Source: Actinoplanes palleronii (GTDB taxonomy: Bacteria > Actinomycetota > Actinomycetes > Mycobacteriales > Micromonosporaceae). Taken from it: a stretch of DNA of 64,000 nucleotides. Location: positions 186,001 through 250,000 of the forward strand of contig NZ_BOMS01000009.1 of NCBI RefSeq assembly GCF_016862315.1, given 5' to 3'. Position numbers and translations under genes: made by a program. This document shows positions 1 through 8,665 of the stretch, in pieces (within the stretch, counting starts at the first letter, position 1; every line of letters starts with the position of its first letter). Below the pieces are notes generated by a model that ran no database searches, had not been told where the DNA came from, and was given only the letters and a program-made list of their open reading frames with translations.

Positions 1-1
1 C

Positions 2-160
2 GAGGCCGAGGCGCTCCCGGCCGCCGGCGGCGCCGGTACCGAGCTGATCCGGATCCACCCGGTCCGGATCGTCGCCTGGGGCATCGACGCGGGCTGGGAA
101 GCCGGGGCGGCGGGCCGCACGGCCGATCGTCTGCCCGCCGGTCTCAGGGGGCGGCGATGA
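2..160 (+). CDS. C-terminal end of a PPOX/flavin-split-barrel-like protein (partial)
   Basis: The window opens inside a gene read in frame from base 2 to the TGA at 158-160. The visible 52 residues include [15 protein letters not shown], which resembles the last beta-strand of pyridoxamine-5'-phosphate-oxidase-like (flavin split barrel) proteins, where an RI.P.RI..WG pattern near the C-terminus is common. The stop overlaps the next start as ATGA, so it is co-transcribed with the aminotransferase. The family call rests on one short motif and could be wrong; nothing upstream is visible. Confidence 0.45.
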   Translation, partial: EAEALPAAGGAGTELIRIHPVRIVAWGIDAGWEAGAAGRTADRLPAGLRGRR

Positions 161-1278
161 CGATCCGGGTGTGGGACTACCTGCCGGAGTACCAGGAGGA
201 ACGTGCGGACATCCTCGCCGCGGTGGCGAGGGTGTTCGAGTCCGGCCAGCTGATCCTGGGTCCCGGGGTGACCGGGTTCGAGGAGGAGTTCGCGGCCTAC
301 CACGGCATCGGCCACTGCATCGGTGTCGACAACGGCACCAACGCGATCAAGCTGGCCCTGCAGGCGCTCGGCGTCGGTCCGGGCGACGAGGTGATCACGG
401 TGGCCAACACCGCCGCGCCGACCGTGGTGGCCATCGACGGCACGGGTGCCGTACCGGTCTTCGTGGACGTGCGCGAGGACGACTTCCTGATGGACACCGA
501 CCAGGTCGCGGCCGCGATCGGCCCGCGCACCCGCGCGCTGGTCCCGGTGCACCTGTACGGCCAGTGCGTGGACATGACCCCGCTGCGCCGGCTGGCCGCC
601 CGGCACGGCGTGGCCGTGCTGGAGGACTGCGCCCAGGCACACGGCGCGCGCCACCAGGGCCGGCTCGCGGGCACGATGGGCGACGCGGCCGCGTTCTCGT
701 TCTATCCGACGAAGGTTCTCGGCGCCTACGGTGACGGCGGCGCCGTGATCACCGGTGACGAGCACGTCGACCAGGACGTCCGGCGGCTGCGCTACTACGG
801 CATGGAGGACCGCTACTACGTGGAGCGGACTCCCGGCCACAACAGTCGCCTGGACGAGGTGCAGGCCGAGATCCTGCGGGGCAAGCTGCGCCGGCTCGAC
901 GCCTACATCGCGGGGCGCCGGGCCGTGGCGCGGCGATACACCGAGGCGCTGGGTGACCTCGCCGAGCCGGGCGGGCTCGTGCTGCCGGCGGTGTCGCCCG
1001 GCAACGAGCACGTGTACTACCTGTACGTGGTCCGGCATCCCCGCCGGGACGAGATCATCGAGCGGCTGCGGGCGTACGACATCGCGCTGAACATCAGCTA
1101 CCCCTGGCCCGTGCACACGATGACCGGATTCGCGCACCTCGGGTACGCCAAGGGCTCGCTGCCGGTCACCGAGAGACTCGCCGGTGAGGTGTTCTCCCTG
1201 CCGATGTACCCGTCGCTGCCGCTCGACCGCCAGCAGGCCGTCATCCGGGGACTTCGCGACGTACTGACCGGTTCATGA
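157..1278 (+). CDS. TDP-ketosugar aminotransferase, DegT/DnrJ/EryC1/StrS family
   Basis: This is a PLP-dependent aminotransferase of the sugar type, 373 residues, the usual family length. PLP lysine K186 lies in [15 protein letters not shown] and the ring-nitrogen aspartate D157 in [11 protein letters not shown]. The conserved [13 protein letters not shown] and [13 protein letters not shown] segments match antibiotic deoxysugar aminotransferases that convert a 3-keto (or 4-keto) TDP-hexose to the amino sugar using glutamate. It starts inside the stop of the upstream gene (ATGA), and a C-methyltransferase and an N-oxygenase follow on the same strand. That context points to a 3-amino sugar later methylated at C-3 and oxidised on nitrogen. 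The exact substrate is inferred from the neighbours and not visible in the enzyme itself. Confidence 0.9.
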   Translation: MTIRVWDYLPEYQEERADILAAVARVFESGQLILGPGVTGFEEEFAAYHGIGHCIGVDNGTNAIKLALQALGVGPGDEVITVANTAAPTVVAIDGTGAVPVFVDVREDDFLMDTDQVAAAIGPRTRALVPVHLYGQCVDMTPLRRLAARHGVAVLEDCAQAHGARHQGRLAGTMGDAAAFSFYPTKVLGAYGDGGAVITGDEHVDQDVRRLRYYGMEDRYYVERTPGHNSRLDEVQAEILRGKLRRLDAYIAGRRAVARRYTEALGDLAEPGGLVLPAVSPGNEHVYYLYVVRHPRRDEIIERLRAYDIALNISYPWPVHTMTGFAHLGYAKGSLPVTERLAGEVFSLPMYPSLPLDRQQAVIRGLRDVLTGS

Positions 1279-1307
1279 CACATCCACACTGCTATGGAGG
1301 GAGCACT

Positions 1308-2543
1308 GTGCCGAACGAGCCGGTGGCCGTCACCTGCAAGGTGTGCGGCGGACACGTCCACGAGTTCCTCGATCTCGGACGGCAGCCGCTGTCCGACGCG
1401 TTCCGTGAGCCGGAGAGCGTCGCCCCGGAGTTCTTCTTCCGGCTCGCCGTCGGGCGCTGCGAGTCGTGCACCATGGTGCAGCTGACCGAGTCGGTACCGC
1501 GGGAGAAGATGTTCCACGAGGACTACCCGTACCACTCGTCCGGGTCCGCGGTGATGCGGGCGCACTTCGCGACCGTCGCGCGGCGGTTCCTCGACACCGA
1601 ACTGGCCGTGGCGGACCCGTTCATCGTCGAGATGGGCTGCAACGACGGCGTCATGCTCGCCACCATCAACCAGGCCGGGGTACGCCACCTGGGCTTCGAA
1701 CCCTCCAACGGGGTGGCCGAGGCGGCCCGCGCTCAGGGAATCCGGGTGCGCACCGCGTTCTTCGAGGAGGAGACCGCGGCGCGGGTGCGTGCGCAGGAGG
1801 GACCGGCCCAGGTCATCTACGCGGCGAACACCATGTGTCACATCCCCTACCCGGAATCGATCTTCCGCGGTGTCGACGCGCTGCTGGCTCCGGACGGCGT
1901 GTTCGTGTTCGAGGACCCGTACCTCGGCGACCTGGTGGCGAAGACGTCCTTCGACCAGATCTACGACGAGCACTTCTTCCTGTTCAGCGGGCACTCGGTG
2001 CGAGCCATGGCGGAGCACTACGGGTTCCAGCTGGTGGACGTGGACCGGTTGGCGGTGCACGGTGGCGAGGTCCGGTACACGCTCGCCCGGGCCGGCGCGC
2101 GCGTGCCCAGCGCCGCCGTCGCCGGCCTGCTCGCCGAGGAGGACGCCAGTGGCCTGTCCGACCTGACGACCCTGCGCCGCTTCGGCGACAGCGTGCTGCG
2201 GGTCCGCGACGACCTGATGGCGTTGCTGCGGCGGCTCCGCGCCGAGGGATCCCTGGTGGTCGCGTACGGCGCCACCGCGAAGAGCGCGACGGTCACGAAC
2301 TTCTGCGGCATCGGGCCCGAGCTCGTCTCGTACGTGTGTGACAGCACGCCCGCCAAGCAGCACCGGATCACCCCCGGCAAGCACATCCCGGTGCGCCCAC
2401 CGACGGCGTTCCGCGACCCGTACCCGGACTACGCGCTGCTGTTCGCGTGGAACCACGCCGACGAGATCATGGCGAAGGAAGAGGAGTTCCGGCGCCGTGG
2501 CGGGCAATGGATCAGTTATGTGCCGGATGTCCGGGTGCTCTGA
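1308..2543 (+). CDS. TDP-sugar 3-C-methyltransferase with N-terminal zinc motif (KijD1/TylC3-like)
   Basis: This SAM-dependent C-methyltransferase carries an N-terminal zinc knuckle (C10, C13, C51, C54), a Rossmann SAM loop VEMGCNDG near residue 108, and a C-terminal Methyltransf_14-type domain. Y219-D220-E221-H222 reproduces the YxEH catalytic spacing described for KijD1 (Tyr222, Glu224, His225), a 3-C-methyltransferase acting on an aminodeoxyhexose. I chose the GTG at 1308 because GGAGGGA lies 5 bases upstream and it gives about 411 residues, the usual size. An in-frame ATG at 1275, inside the previous stop, would add 11 residues with no ribosome site of its own. The stop overlaps the next ATG by one base. 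The enzyme would build the branched carbon of a kijanose/evernitrose-type sugar. Confidence 0.88.
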   Translation: MPNEPVAVTCKVCGGHVHEFLDLGRQPLSDAFREPESVAPEFFFRLAVGRCESCTMVQLTESVPREKMFHEDYPYHSSGSAVMRAHFATVARRFLDTELAVADPFIVEMGCNDGVMLATINQAGVRHLGFEPSNGVAEAARAQGIRVRTAFFEEETAARVRAQEGPAQVIYAANTMCHIPYPESIFRGVDALLAPDGVFVFEDPYLGDLVAKTSFDQIYDEHFFLFSGHSVRAMAEHYGFQLVDVDRLAVHGGEVRYTLARAGARVPSAAVAGLLAEEDASGLSDLTTLRRFGDSVLRVRDDLMALLRRLRAEGSLVVAYGATAKSATVTNFCGIGPELVSYVCDSTPAKQHRITPGKHIPVRPPTAFRDPYPDYALLFAWNHADEIMAKEEEFRRRGGQWISYVPDVRVL

Positions 2544-3871
2544 TGAATCGAGAGAGCGTGAAGCGAGGGCCCGGCATCCCGGTCTCCCCCCGGGCCGTCG
2601 CCACCGTGCCGGAGACCGGTCCCGGCGTGTCGCGGCCGGTCACGCCCGGCACCCTGGATGACGCGATCACCCGGCCCGGTGGTGAGCTGCTGGCCGTCCT
2701 GAGCCGGCACCTGCCCGCGATCCGGTCCGGGGCCACGCCCAACGACCGGGACGGCGCTTTCCCCGTGGCGACCTTCCGGGACTTCGCGCGCGACGGTGTG
2801 CTGGGCGCGACCGTACCCGCGGAGCTGGGCGGCATGGGTGTCAGCCGGCTGCACGACGTGGCGGTCGCGCTGCTGCGGGTGGCCGACGCCGACGCCTCCA
2901 CCGCGCTGGCCCTGCATGCCCAGTTCAGCCGGGGGATCACCCTGACGTACGAATGGCGGCACGGACCGCCGCCCGCCCGCGCCCTGGCCGAACGGCTGCT
3001 GCGCGGGATGGCGCGCGGCGAGGCGGTGGTCTGCGGCGCGGTGAAGGACCACCCGGGCGCGGTCACCCGGCTGCGCCCCGACGGCTCCGGTGGCTGGCTG
3101 CTGTCCGGCCGCAAGATGCTGGTGACGATGGCGCCGATCGCGACGCATTTCGTCGTCTCCGCCCAGGCGCCCGTGGCCGGGGGCCCGACGCTGCTGTTCG
3201 CGCCGATCGTGTCCCGCGACGCCCCGGGGCTCTCCGTCATCGACGGCTGGGAGGGCCTGGGGATGCGTGCGTCCGGCACGCTCGACGTGGCGTTCGACGA
3301 CTGCCCGGTGCCGGCCGGTGACGTGCTGGCGCGCGGCAGCGTCGGCGCGCACAGCGACGCGGCCCTGGCCGGGCACACGGTGAGCTCCATCACGATGCTC
3401 GGCATCTACGCGGGTGTGGCCCAGGCGGCCCGCGACCTCACCGTCACCCGGCGGCCGGGCACACCGCCGGCGGCGACGCGGACCCTGGTGGCCGAGATCG
3501 ACGCACGCCTGTACGCGCTGCGGGCGACCGCGTCTGCCGCGTTGATGAACGCCGACGAGCTCTCACCGCGCCAGGACATGGACGCGGACGACCGGGGCCG
3601 GCGCATGATGACCCCGTTCCAGTGCGCCAAGCTCATGGTCAACCAGTTGGCGGCGGCGGTGGTCGACGACTGCCTGACCGTGGTGGGCGGGGCGACGTAC
3701 GTGGCGGGTCACCCCTTGGCGCGGCTGTACCGGGACGTGCGCGCCGGCCGGTTCATGCAGCCGTACACCTACGTCGACGGGGTGGACTACCTGAGTGCAC
3801 AGGCCCTGGATCTGGAGCACGACAACAACTACGTGAGTGCGCGGGCCGTCCGGCCGGTGGACGGCCGGTGA
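2543..3871 (+). CDS. Flavin-dependent amino-sugar N-oxygenase (nitrososynthase-like, acyl-CoA dehydrogenase fold)
   Basis: The protein has 442 residues and the acyl-CoA dehydrogenase fold: an N-terminal helical domain (about 45-165), a beta domain with SGRKMLVTMAPIATHF near 195-215, and a C-terminal four-helix domain. In a deoxysugar cassette this fold corresponds to the KijD3/ORF36/RubN8 enzymes, which use reduced flavin and oxygen to oxidise a 3-amino sugar through hydroxylamine to nitroso, on the way to the nitro sugar. The ATG at 2543 overlaps the methyltransferase stop by one base (TGATG), so the two are translationally coupled. An acyl-CoA dehydrogenase for fatty acids is the alternative, but its position directly after aminotransferase and C-methyltransferase genes argues for the N-oxygenase. 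Confidence 0.82.
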   Translation: MNRESVKRGPGIPVSPRAVATVPETGPGVSRPVTPGTLDDAITRPGGELLAVLSRHLPAIRSGATPNDRDGAFPVATFRDFARDGVLGATVPAELGGMGVSRLHDVAVALLRVADADASTALALHAQFSRGITLTYEWRHGPPPARALAERLLRGMARGEAVVCGAVKDHPGAVTRLRPDGSGGWLLSGRKMLVTMAPIATHFVVSAQAPVAGGPTLLFAPIVSRDAPGLSVIDGWEGLGMRASGTLDVAFDDCPVPAGDVLARGSVGAHSDAALAGHTVSSITMLGIYAGVAQAARDLTVTRRPGTPPAATRTLVAEIDARLYALRATASAALMNADELSPRQDMDADDRGRRMMTPFQCAKLMVNQLAAAVVDDCLTVVGGATYVAGHPLARLYRDVRAGRFMQPYTYVDGVDYLSAQALDLEHDNNYVSARAVRPVDGR

Positions 3872-3887
3872 CCGTGCGGCCCGCTGC

Positions 3888-5414
3888 TCACGTCCGGGCC
3901 AGTCCTCCGGCGGTCAACCGCGGCAGGTGCTCGGCCAGCCGCTCGGCGAAGTGGTCCTCCGCGGCGAGCCCGACATGACCGTCCGGACGTACCAGAAAGA
4001 GCGCCTCCTGGCCGGAAGCGACGTCATAGATCTCCTGCACCGCGCCCACGGTCGCGGGTGACTCGGTGCGGACGTCGAGGATCCGGAGGACAGCCGACGA
4101 TCCGTGCCGGCCCGCGACGGCGTGGCCTCCCCCGGCCGCTTCGTCGCCGAACGCGAGAACGGTGACGTCGGCGCCGCGCAGGAACTCGAACAACCGGGAC
4201 CGCGAACCGTCCAGAAGGCTCAGCGGCGCGTCCGGCGCCCGGTCACCGGCTTGCACACCGCCCGGATCCCGCCGGGTCTCGGCGCTGAGCCGGCGTCCGC
4301 GGTAGTTGTTCCGGAGCTGGAAGATGTCCGGCACCTCGCCGCGGTCGTCGGCCGCACCCAGGCCCCGCATCAGGCGCGCCGCGAGGGGACGCCGCTCCTC
4401 CTCATAACTGTCCAGGAGTTCCTCGGGCGCGCCCGCCAGCACCGCCGCGAGCTTCCAGCCGAGGTTGTACGAGTCCTGGACCGCGGTGTTCAACCCCTGG
4501 CCGCCGGCCGCGGGCACGGCATGCGCGGCGTCACCGGCGAGAAAGACCCGGCCGACCCGGTACCGATCCGCCAGCCGCTCGTTGGCCCGATGCACGGTGA
4601 TCCAGCAGACCTCGTCGAAGGTCACCGGGGCACCGCCGGACCGCTCGTCGAACAGACGCTGCACGGTGGCCAGCACGAGAGCGGGTGTCTCCTCCCCCGG
4701 CGGGAGCGGGGCGACGAACTGGAAGGTGTCGGTCCCCGGCAGCGGGCAGACGGACACCCGGGCCGCGGGGTCGTCGGGGCGCGACCAGTTGTGCCAGCAG
4801 GAACGGTCCAGCCCGGTGGCGCGCACGTCGGCGGTGAGGTATCGCTCGTCGTCCCGGGTCACCCCGTCGAACGCGACGCCGAGAATCCTGCGTACGGTGC
4901 TGGCCGCGCCGTCGGCGGCGACGACGTAGGACGAGCGGAGACGTTCCTGCTCCCCGTCCCGGCGGATCGTGGCGGTGACCTCGGTTCCCTCGTCGGTGAG
5001 CGCGACGAGCGCCGAGCCGTACTCGACCCGCACGCCGAGGCGTCGCAGGGCGTCCCGGAGGATCTCCTCGGTGCGCCACTGCGGAATCATCCAGGTCTCC
5101 GGATAGGGAACGGCCGGACCGGCGACCGGCTGGCCGATCCCGAGCATGTCGTAGATCGACTTCTCTCGGGCCGGGCGCCCCGCCCGGTAGGTGCGCCAGC
5201 GTGGGAACGGCCCGCCGGAGCGGCACACCTCCTCGACGACGCCGAGCGCCTCGAAGACCTCCAGGGTGCGGGGCTGGATTCCTTTTGCCCGGGAGCCGGC
5301 TGACGGCGACGCCGACTGCTCGATCAGCCGGACATCGACGCGACGGCGTGCGAGGTCGAGTGCGGCGACCAGGCCGGCGGGCCCGGCACCGACCACCAGA
5401 ACGGGAAGATTCAC
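3888..5414 (-). CDS. FAD-dependent aromatic hydroxylase (PheA/TfdB, polyketide-hydroxylase type)
   Basis: This 508-residue group A flavoprotein monooxygenase has the FAD dinucleotide motif GAGPAG at 9-14, a DG motif in YVVAADGAASTVRR, and the GD motif GRVFLAGDAAHAVPAAGGQGLN for the FAD ribityl chain. A thioredoxin-like C-terminal domain (about 390-508) is typical of PgaE/RdmE-like polyketide hydroxylases and of PheA-type phenol hydroxylases. It is convergent with the sugar cassette, 16 bases away, and may be the last gene of the same biosynthetic locus, although it is on the other strand. The GTG start at 5414 lacks a clear Shine-Dalgarno sequence. The substrate cannot be read from the sequence. 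Confidence 0.82.
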   Translation of the reverse strand: MNLPVLVVGAGPAGLVAALDLARRRVDVRLIEQSASPSAGSRAKGIQPRTLEVFEALGVVEEVCRSGGPFPRWRTYRAGRPAREKSIYDMLGIGQPVAGPAVPYPETWMIPQWRTEEILRDALRRLGVRVEYGSALVALTDEGTEVTATIRRDGEQERLRSSYVVAADGAASTVRRILGVAFDGVTRDDERYLTADVRATGLDRSCWHNWSRPDDPAARVSVCPLPGTDTFQFVAPLPPGEETPALVLATVQRLFDERSGGAPVTFDEVCWITVHRANERLADRYRVGRVFLAGDAAHAVPAAGGQGLNTAVQDSYNLGWKLAAVLAGAPEELLDSYEEERRPLAARLMRGLGAADDRGEVPDIFQLRNNYRGRRLSAETRRDPGGVQAGDRAPDAPLSLLDGSRSRLFEFLRGADVTVLAFGDEAAGGGHAVAGRHGSSAVLRILDVRTESPATVGAVQEIYDVASGQEALFLVRPDGHVGLAAEDHFAERLAEHLPRLTAGGLART

Positions 5415-5495
5415 CCAAGGAGTATGTCGCCCGCGGGGATCCCGGCGCCGACGGTGCTGAGGACCGTGGCCGATCGGCGCCGGGACCGGGGTCGA

Positions 5496-7274
5496 TCAGT
5501 CCGGCACGACCGTGCGGAGGGTGAGCGGGAAGGTTCCCGGACCCACCCCGGTGAGCGTGCGGGTGTACTGCCTCAGGTAGGTGTCGAGGAACGGCGACCG
5601 GTCGCCCTGGGTGGGCACGTCGAACCGGGGGTTCTGCAGCGCCAGGTCCAGTCGTGCCCGGGTCACCGCGATGGTGTTGCCGCTCGGGGTGTCGCGCCAG
5701 CTGCCGCTGCCGATCGTGCCGATCTGCACGCCGAGCTGGTGCCCGGCCTCCAGGGTCCAGTCGGTGGACTTCAGGTCGAACCCGACCCGGCCGGCCTTCT
5801 CGATCAGCGCCACGTTCTCGTCGAACATCACCGCGGTCCCGTCCGGTGCGACGTCCCAGAGCTTGACCATGACGTTGCCGGGTGCGCTCGCGCGCAGGGT
5901 GAGCCGCGGGGTGGCGGTGATCCGCAGCCGGGACTTCACCGGCGTGGACCAGGTGACGTAGCTCCCGGACGCCGGGGCCAGGCCGCGGGCGGCGGGCGGG
6001 GCGGGGTCCGCGCCGTGCTCCATGTCCCACTGCTGATCGCTCGGCGCGGCCAGGGCCGAGGCGGCGCCGTCGTCGACGTACTCGCCGTCGAGCAGGGTGG
6101 CCGTGGTGTCCGAGGACTCGATCGGCCAGGTCGGCTGGGCGCGCCACACGCCGGTGCTGTCCTCGATCGCGTACGCCGGGTCGTGCACCGCCGGCCGGAT
6201 GCCCTTGAGGTAGAAGTCGTAGAAGCGCATCACCTCGTCGAAGAAGCCGGCCCGGCCCTGCAGCAGCTGGCCGGAGCTGTTCGTCTCGTTGCCGCGGACG
6301 TGCTCCCACTGCCCGAGCCAGCCGCGCTCGACGCCCCGGTGGTTGTCGAGGTAACTCTCCATGTCCTCGGGTTTGGTGTTGTTCTCGATGAAGCCCTGGG
6401 TGACGAAGAGCGGGGTGTTCGTGCCCTTGGCCCGGGTGGCGAGGTCGCGGGCCCGCCAGTAGGACGAGTCCAGGTCGGGGTTGTCGTTGTTGGTGAGGTT
6501 GTCGGCGAGGCACTCGGGGTGGGCCTGCTCGTAGGTCGCGTTCGCCTGGTAGCGGCCGGTGTCGTCGGGCAGCGTCGGCATGGTGGCGATGCTGTTGTAG
6601 GCGTTCGGGGTGCCGGTCACGTTCGGCCGGGGCACCTCGTTGCTGAACAGGTAGTTGTACATGTTCCAGACGGGTTCCTGGGCCACCACCGCCTTGAGCG
6701 GGCCGACACGCAGGTTGTTGCCGACCAGGCCGGTCACCGCGTCGTACGACTTGCCGTACATCCCCACCTTGCCGGTCGACCAGCGCTGAGTGGCTGTCCA
6801 CCGGATCGCGGCTCGCACGTCGGCCTGTTCACCCGGGCCCACCCAGTCGAGGCAGCCGGTGCTGCCGCCGAAGCCGCGCAGGTCGACCATCACGTACGTG
6901 TAGCCGCGGGCGAACAGGTTCGTGCCGGTGGTGAAGTCGGCGAACCGGCTGGACGGCCCGGTCTGCGGCCACCCCTCCGGACCGGTCTGTCCCGCGTGGC
7001 TGAAGTACGGCCCGACGGCGAGGATCACCGGCGTCTTCGCGTGCGGTGGCAGGCCGGCCGGGCGCAGCACGTCGGCGTGCAGTTCGACGCCGCTGTGGTC
7101 GGCGGACGGGAAGTACTCCTCGGTCCACACCGCGCCCTCCGGCACGCGCGGGTTCTGCTCGTGGGTGACACCCGGCGGCGCCGGAGTGGCCGCCGTCGCC
7201 GGGCTGCTGACGCCGAGAGCCGCCACCGTCATCAACGCCCCGGCGGCGGCCGTCGTCCACCTGCGCACACTCAT
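5496..7274 (-). CDS. Secreted CocE/NonD family hydrolase (X-Pro dipeptidyl-peptidase type)
   Basis: A signal peptide (MSVRRW, hydrophobic core to about residue 28, ending SPATAA) is followed by an alpha/beta-hydrolase domain with the nucleophile elbow GMYGKSYDAVTG, where the serine is the likely nucleophile. The C-terminal X-Pro dipeptidyl-peptidase jelly-roll domain (about 390-590, with TWSTPVKSRLRITATP) is typical of S15/CocE proteins. The ATG at 7274 is set by GGAGGT six bases upstream and by the signal peptide; longer in-frame openings have neither. It stands alone on the minus strand behind the preceding operon. It probably cleaves acyl or peptide bonds outside the cell; the substrate is unknown. 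Confidence 0.85.
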   Translation of the reverse strand: MSVRRWTTAAAGALMTVAALGVSSPATAATPAPPGVTHEQNPRVPEGAVWTEEYFPSADHSGVELHADVLRPAGLPPHAKTPVILAVGPYFSHAGQTGPEGWPQTGPSSRFADFTTGTNLFARGYTYVMVDLRGFGGSTGCLDWVGPGEQADVRAAIRWTATQRWSTGKVGMYGKSYDAVTGLVGNNLRVGPLKAVVAQEPVWNMYNYLFSNEVPRPNVTGTPNAYNSIATMPTLPDDTGRYQANATYEQAHPECLADNLTNNDNPDLDSSYWRARDLATRAKGTNTPLFVTQGFIENNTKPEDMESYLDNHRGVERGWLGQWEHVRGNETNSSGQLLQGRAGFFDEVMRFYDFYLKGIRPAVHDPAYAIEDSTGVWRAQPTWPIESSDTTATLLDGEYVDDGAASALAAPSDQQWDMEHGADPAPPAARGLAPASGSYVTWSTPVKSRLRITATPRLTLRASAPGNVMVKLWDVAPDGTAVMFDENVALIEKAGRVGFDLKSTDWTLEAGHQLGVQIGTIGSGSWRDTPSGNTIAVTRARLDLALQNPRFDVPTQGDRSPFLDTYLRQYTRTLTGVGPGTFPLTLRTVVPD

Positions 7275-7359
7275 CTGACCTCCAACACATAGACCATCAT
7301 CGCTGCCAGCCCTGAGGCTAGCGCCTGGATGTCCGTTGTGGAGGCTGCGGTCGCTCGTC

Positions 7360-7378
7360 CGGAGCCCGGCCGGCTCCG
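7360..7378 (-). terminator. Hairpin downstream of the GH1-FAD operon
   Basis: CGGAGCC (7360-7366) and GGCTCCG (7372-7378) are perfect 7-base arms around a 5-base loop, just past the stop at 7389 of the minus-strand operon. In the minus reading direction a T-run lies before the hairpin, so this is not a textbook intrinsic terminator. It does separate the operon from the downstream CocE gene. Confidence 0.35.
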
Positions 7379-7388
7379 AAAAAGCCAC

Positions 7389-8246
7389 CTATGGGCGCAG
7401 CATGTGCTCGAAGATCCCGAACTCGGCGGCCCGCCGGTCGATGTCCGCCCGCAGTTTCCCGTGCGCGGCGGCGGTCTCCTGGATCTCCCGGGCGTGCGCG
7501 CGCTTCTCGGCCATCGAGATCACCGACGAGGTCAGGTCGGTCCAGCGGATCGTGCCGCCGTCGCCCAGCTCCCCCGCGCTGCCGCAGGTCGCGCACGTGA
7601 CCGCGGTGCCGGTCAGCTCCACCACGTCGAGGTGGCACATCGGGCACAGCCCCGGCTCGCCGAGGTAGCGCACGTCGTCGAAGGCCAGGCCGAGCTGCGA
7701 GACCACGTTGCCGCCGAGCCGGGCGGCGCGTTCCAGGGCGGCGTCGTCGAGCAGGATCGACTGCGGGGTGCCGGCGCCGCCGAAGACGGCCTGGTCGACG
7801 ACCGCCATGTGCATGGAGAACGCGGTGGTGTGCAGCAGCGGCAGCGCCAGGGTCTTCCACTGCGGGGTGAGCGAGCCGCCGACCGCGAGCAGGCCGGCCA
7901 CCCGCGGTTTCAGCACCCGCTCGTCGACCCGGAACGGCACGGCCGGCTCGGTGCCGCCACGGCGCACCGCGGTGAGGTGCTCGATGATGGCGGCGTCCGC
8001 GTTCGGCCCCAGCAAGAAGTCGATCACGGTTTTCAGGCGGGCCGCGATGGTGCGCGTCATGATCGGTGTGCTGACGATCAGGCCGTCGCACTCGACCAGG
8101 CGTTCCCAGAGCCACCAGAGGTCGTCGTCGCCGCTCAGGTCGGTCAGCCGGACCAGGTGCGCGTCGCCGGCCGCGCGCAGCGCCGCGGTCAGCAGGATCT
8201 CGGCGCTGCCGCCGGGCCGGCCGCAGCCCAGACCCAGAACCTTCAT
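7389..8246 (-). CDS. NADPH-dependent FMN reductase-like flavoprotein with zinc ribbon
   Basis: The 285 residues start with the flavodoxin-like fold of NAD(P)H-dependent FMN reductases (MKVLGLGCGRPGGSAE, a phosphate-binding loop at about 6-16, and VSTPIMTRTIAA where the flavin would sit). A C-terminal extension carries two cysteine pairs, CPMCH and CATCG, separated by about 15 residues, which looks like a small zinc ribbon. It is the last gene of a minus-strand operon and overlaps the VOC gene by four bases (ATGA); GAGGAG precedes its ATG. It may supply reduced flavin or reduce a quinone-like substrate for the FAD oxidoreductase two genes upstream; that role is inferred only from position. Confidence 0.72.
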   Translation of the reverse strand: MKVLGLGCGRPGGSAEILLTAALRAAGDAHLVRLTDLSGDDDLWWLWERLVECDGLIVSTPIMTRTIAARLKTVIDFLLGPNADAAIIEHLTAVRRGGTEPAVPFRVDERVLKPRVAGLLAVGGSLTPQWKTLALPLLHTTAFSMHMAVVDQAVFGGAGTPQSILLDDAALERAARLGGNVVSQLGLAFDDVRYLGEPGLCPMCHLDVVELTGTAVTCATCGSAGELGDGGTIRWTDLTSSVISMAEKRAHAREIQETAAAHGKLRADIDRRAAEFGIFEHMLRP

Positions 8247-8665
8247 GACGCTGCTCCTCGGGACAGGATCTCGATCAGGTTGCCCTCAGGATCGGCCACA
8301 AAAGCCATCCGTACGCCCGGTTCGGGGGACGGCCGCGGTGGCATCACCGGCCGGGCGCCCAGGCCGACCACCCGGGTGACCGTGGCGTCCAGGTCGGCCA
8401 CGTCGAACGCCACGTGCCCGAACGTCTGCGACAGCGCGGCCTCGGCCGGGTCGGCCGGGCGCGGGCCGGGTGCGGAGCCGGGGCGGTGCAGCAGCTCCAG
8501 CCGGTCGCCGTGCGCCCGGTGGATCAGCATCACGATGTCCAGGTCGATCGCGTCGACCCGCAGCGCCACCTCCCGGGTGTAGCCGAACGCGGCGCAGTAC
8601 CAGTCGGCGGCGGCCTCGAGGTCGCGTACCGAGAGCCCGGCGTGGTCCAGGCGGGGCTCAGTCAT
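8243..8665 (-). CDS. VOC superfamily protein (glyoxalase/dioxygenase fold)
   Basis: This 140-residue protein shows two beta-alpha-beta-beta-beta modules of the vicinal oxygen chelate fold: LDHAGLSVRDLEAAADWYCAAFG at the N-terminus and TFGHVAFDVADLDATV from about residue 76, ending with VADPEGNLIEI. The metal-site positions H8 and the late glutamate (in NLIEI) are present, so it could bind a metal. It overlaps the gene on each side, by 8 bases with the FAD oxidoreductase and by 4 with the FMN reductase, and is therefore part of the same transcript. It could be a lyase, an isomerase or a small-molecule-binding resistance protein. Confidence 0.8.
   Translation of the reverse strand: MTEPRLDHAGLSVRDLEAAADWYCAAFGYTREVALRVDAIDLDIVMLIHRAHGDRLELLHRPGSAPGPRPADPAEAALSQTFGHVAFDVADLDATVTRVVGLGARPVMPPRPSPEPGVRMAFVADPEGNLIEILSRGAAS

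Noticed and set aside
1275..1307. Upstream ATG start for the C-methyltransferase inside the aminotransferase stop
   Set aside because: The GTG at 1308 has an excellent ribosome site and gives the usual family length; the extra 11 residues have no similarity to the family.
4531..6801. A 756-codon minus-strand frame bridging the hydroxylase and CocE genes
   Set aside because: Arg/Pro/Gly-rich translation with no motif; it is the shifted frame of two well-supported genes.
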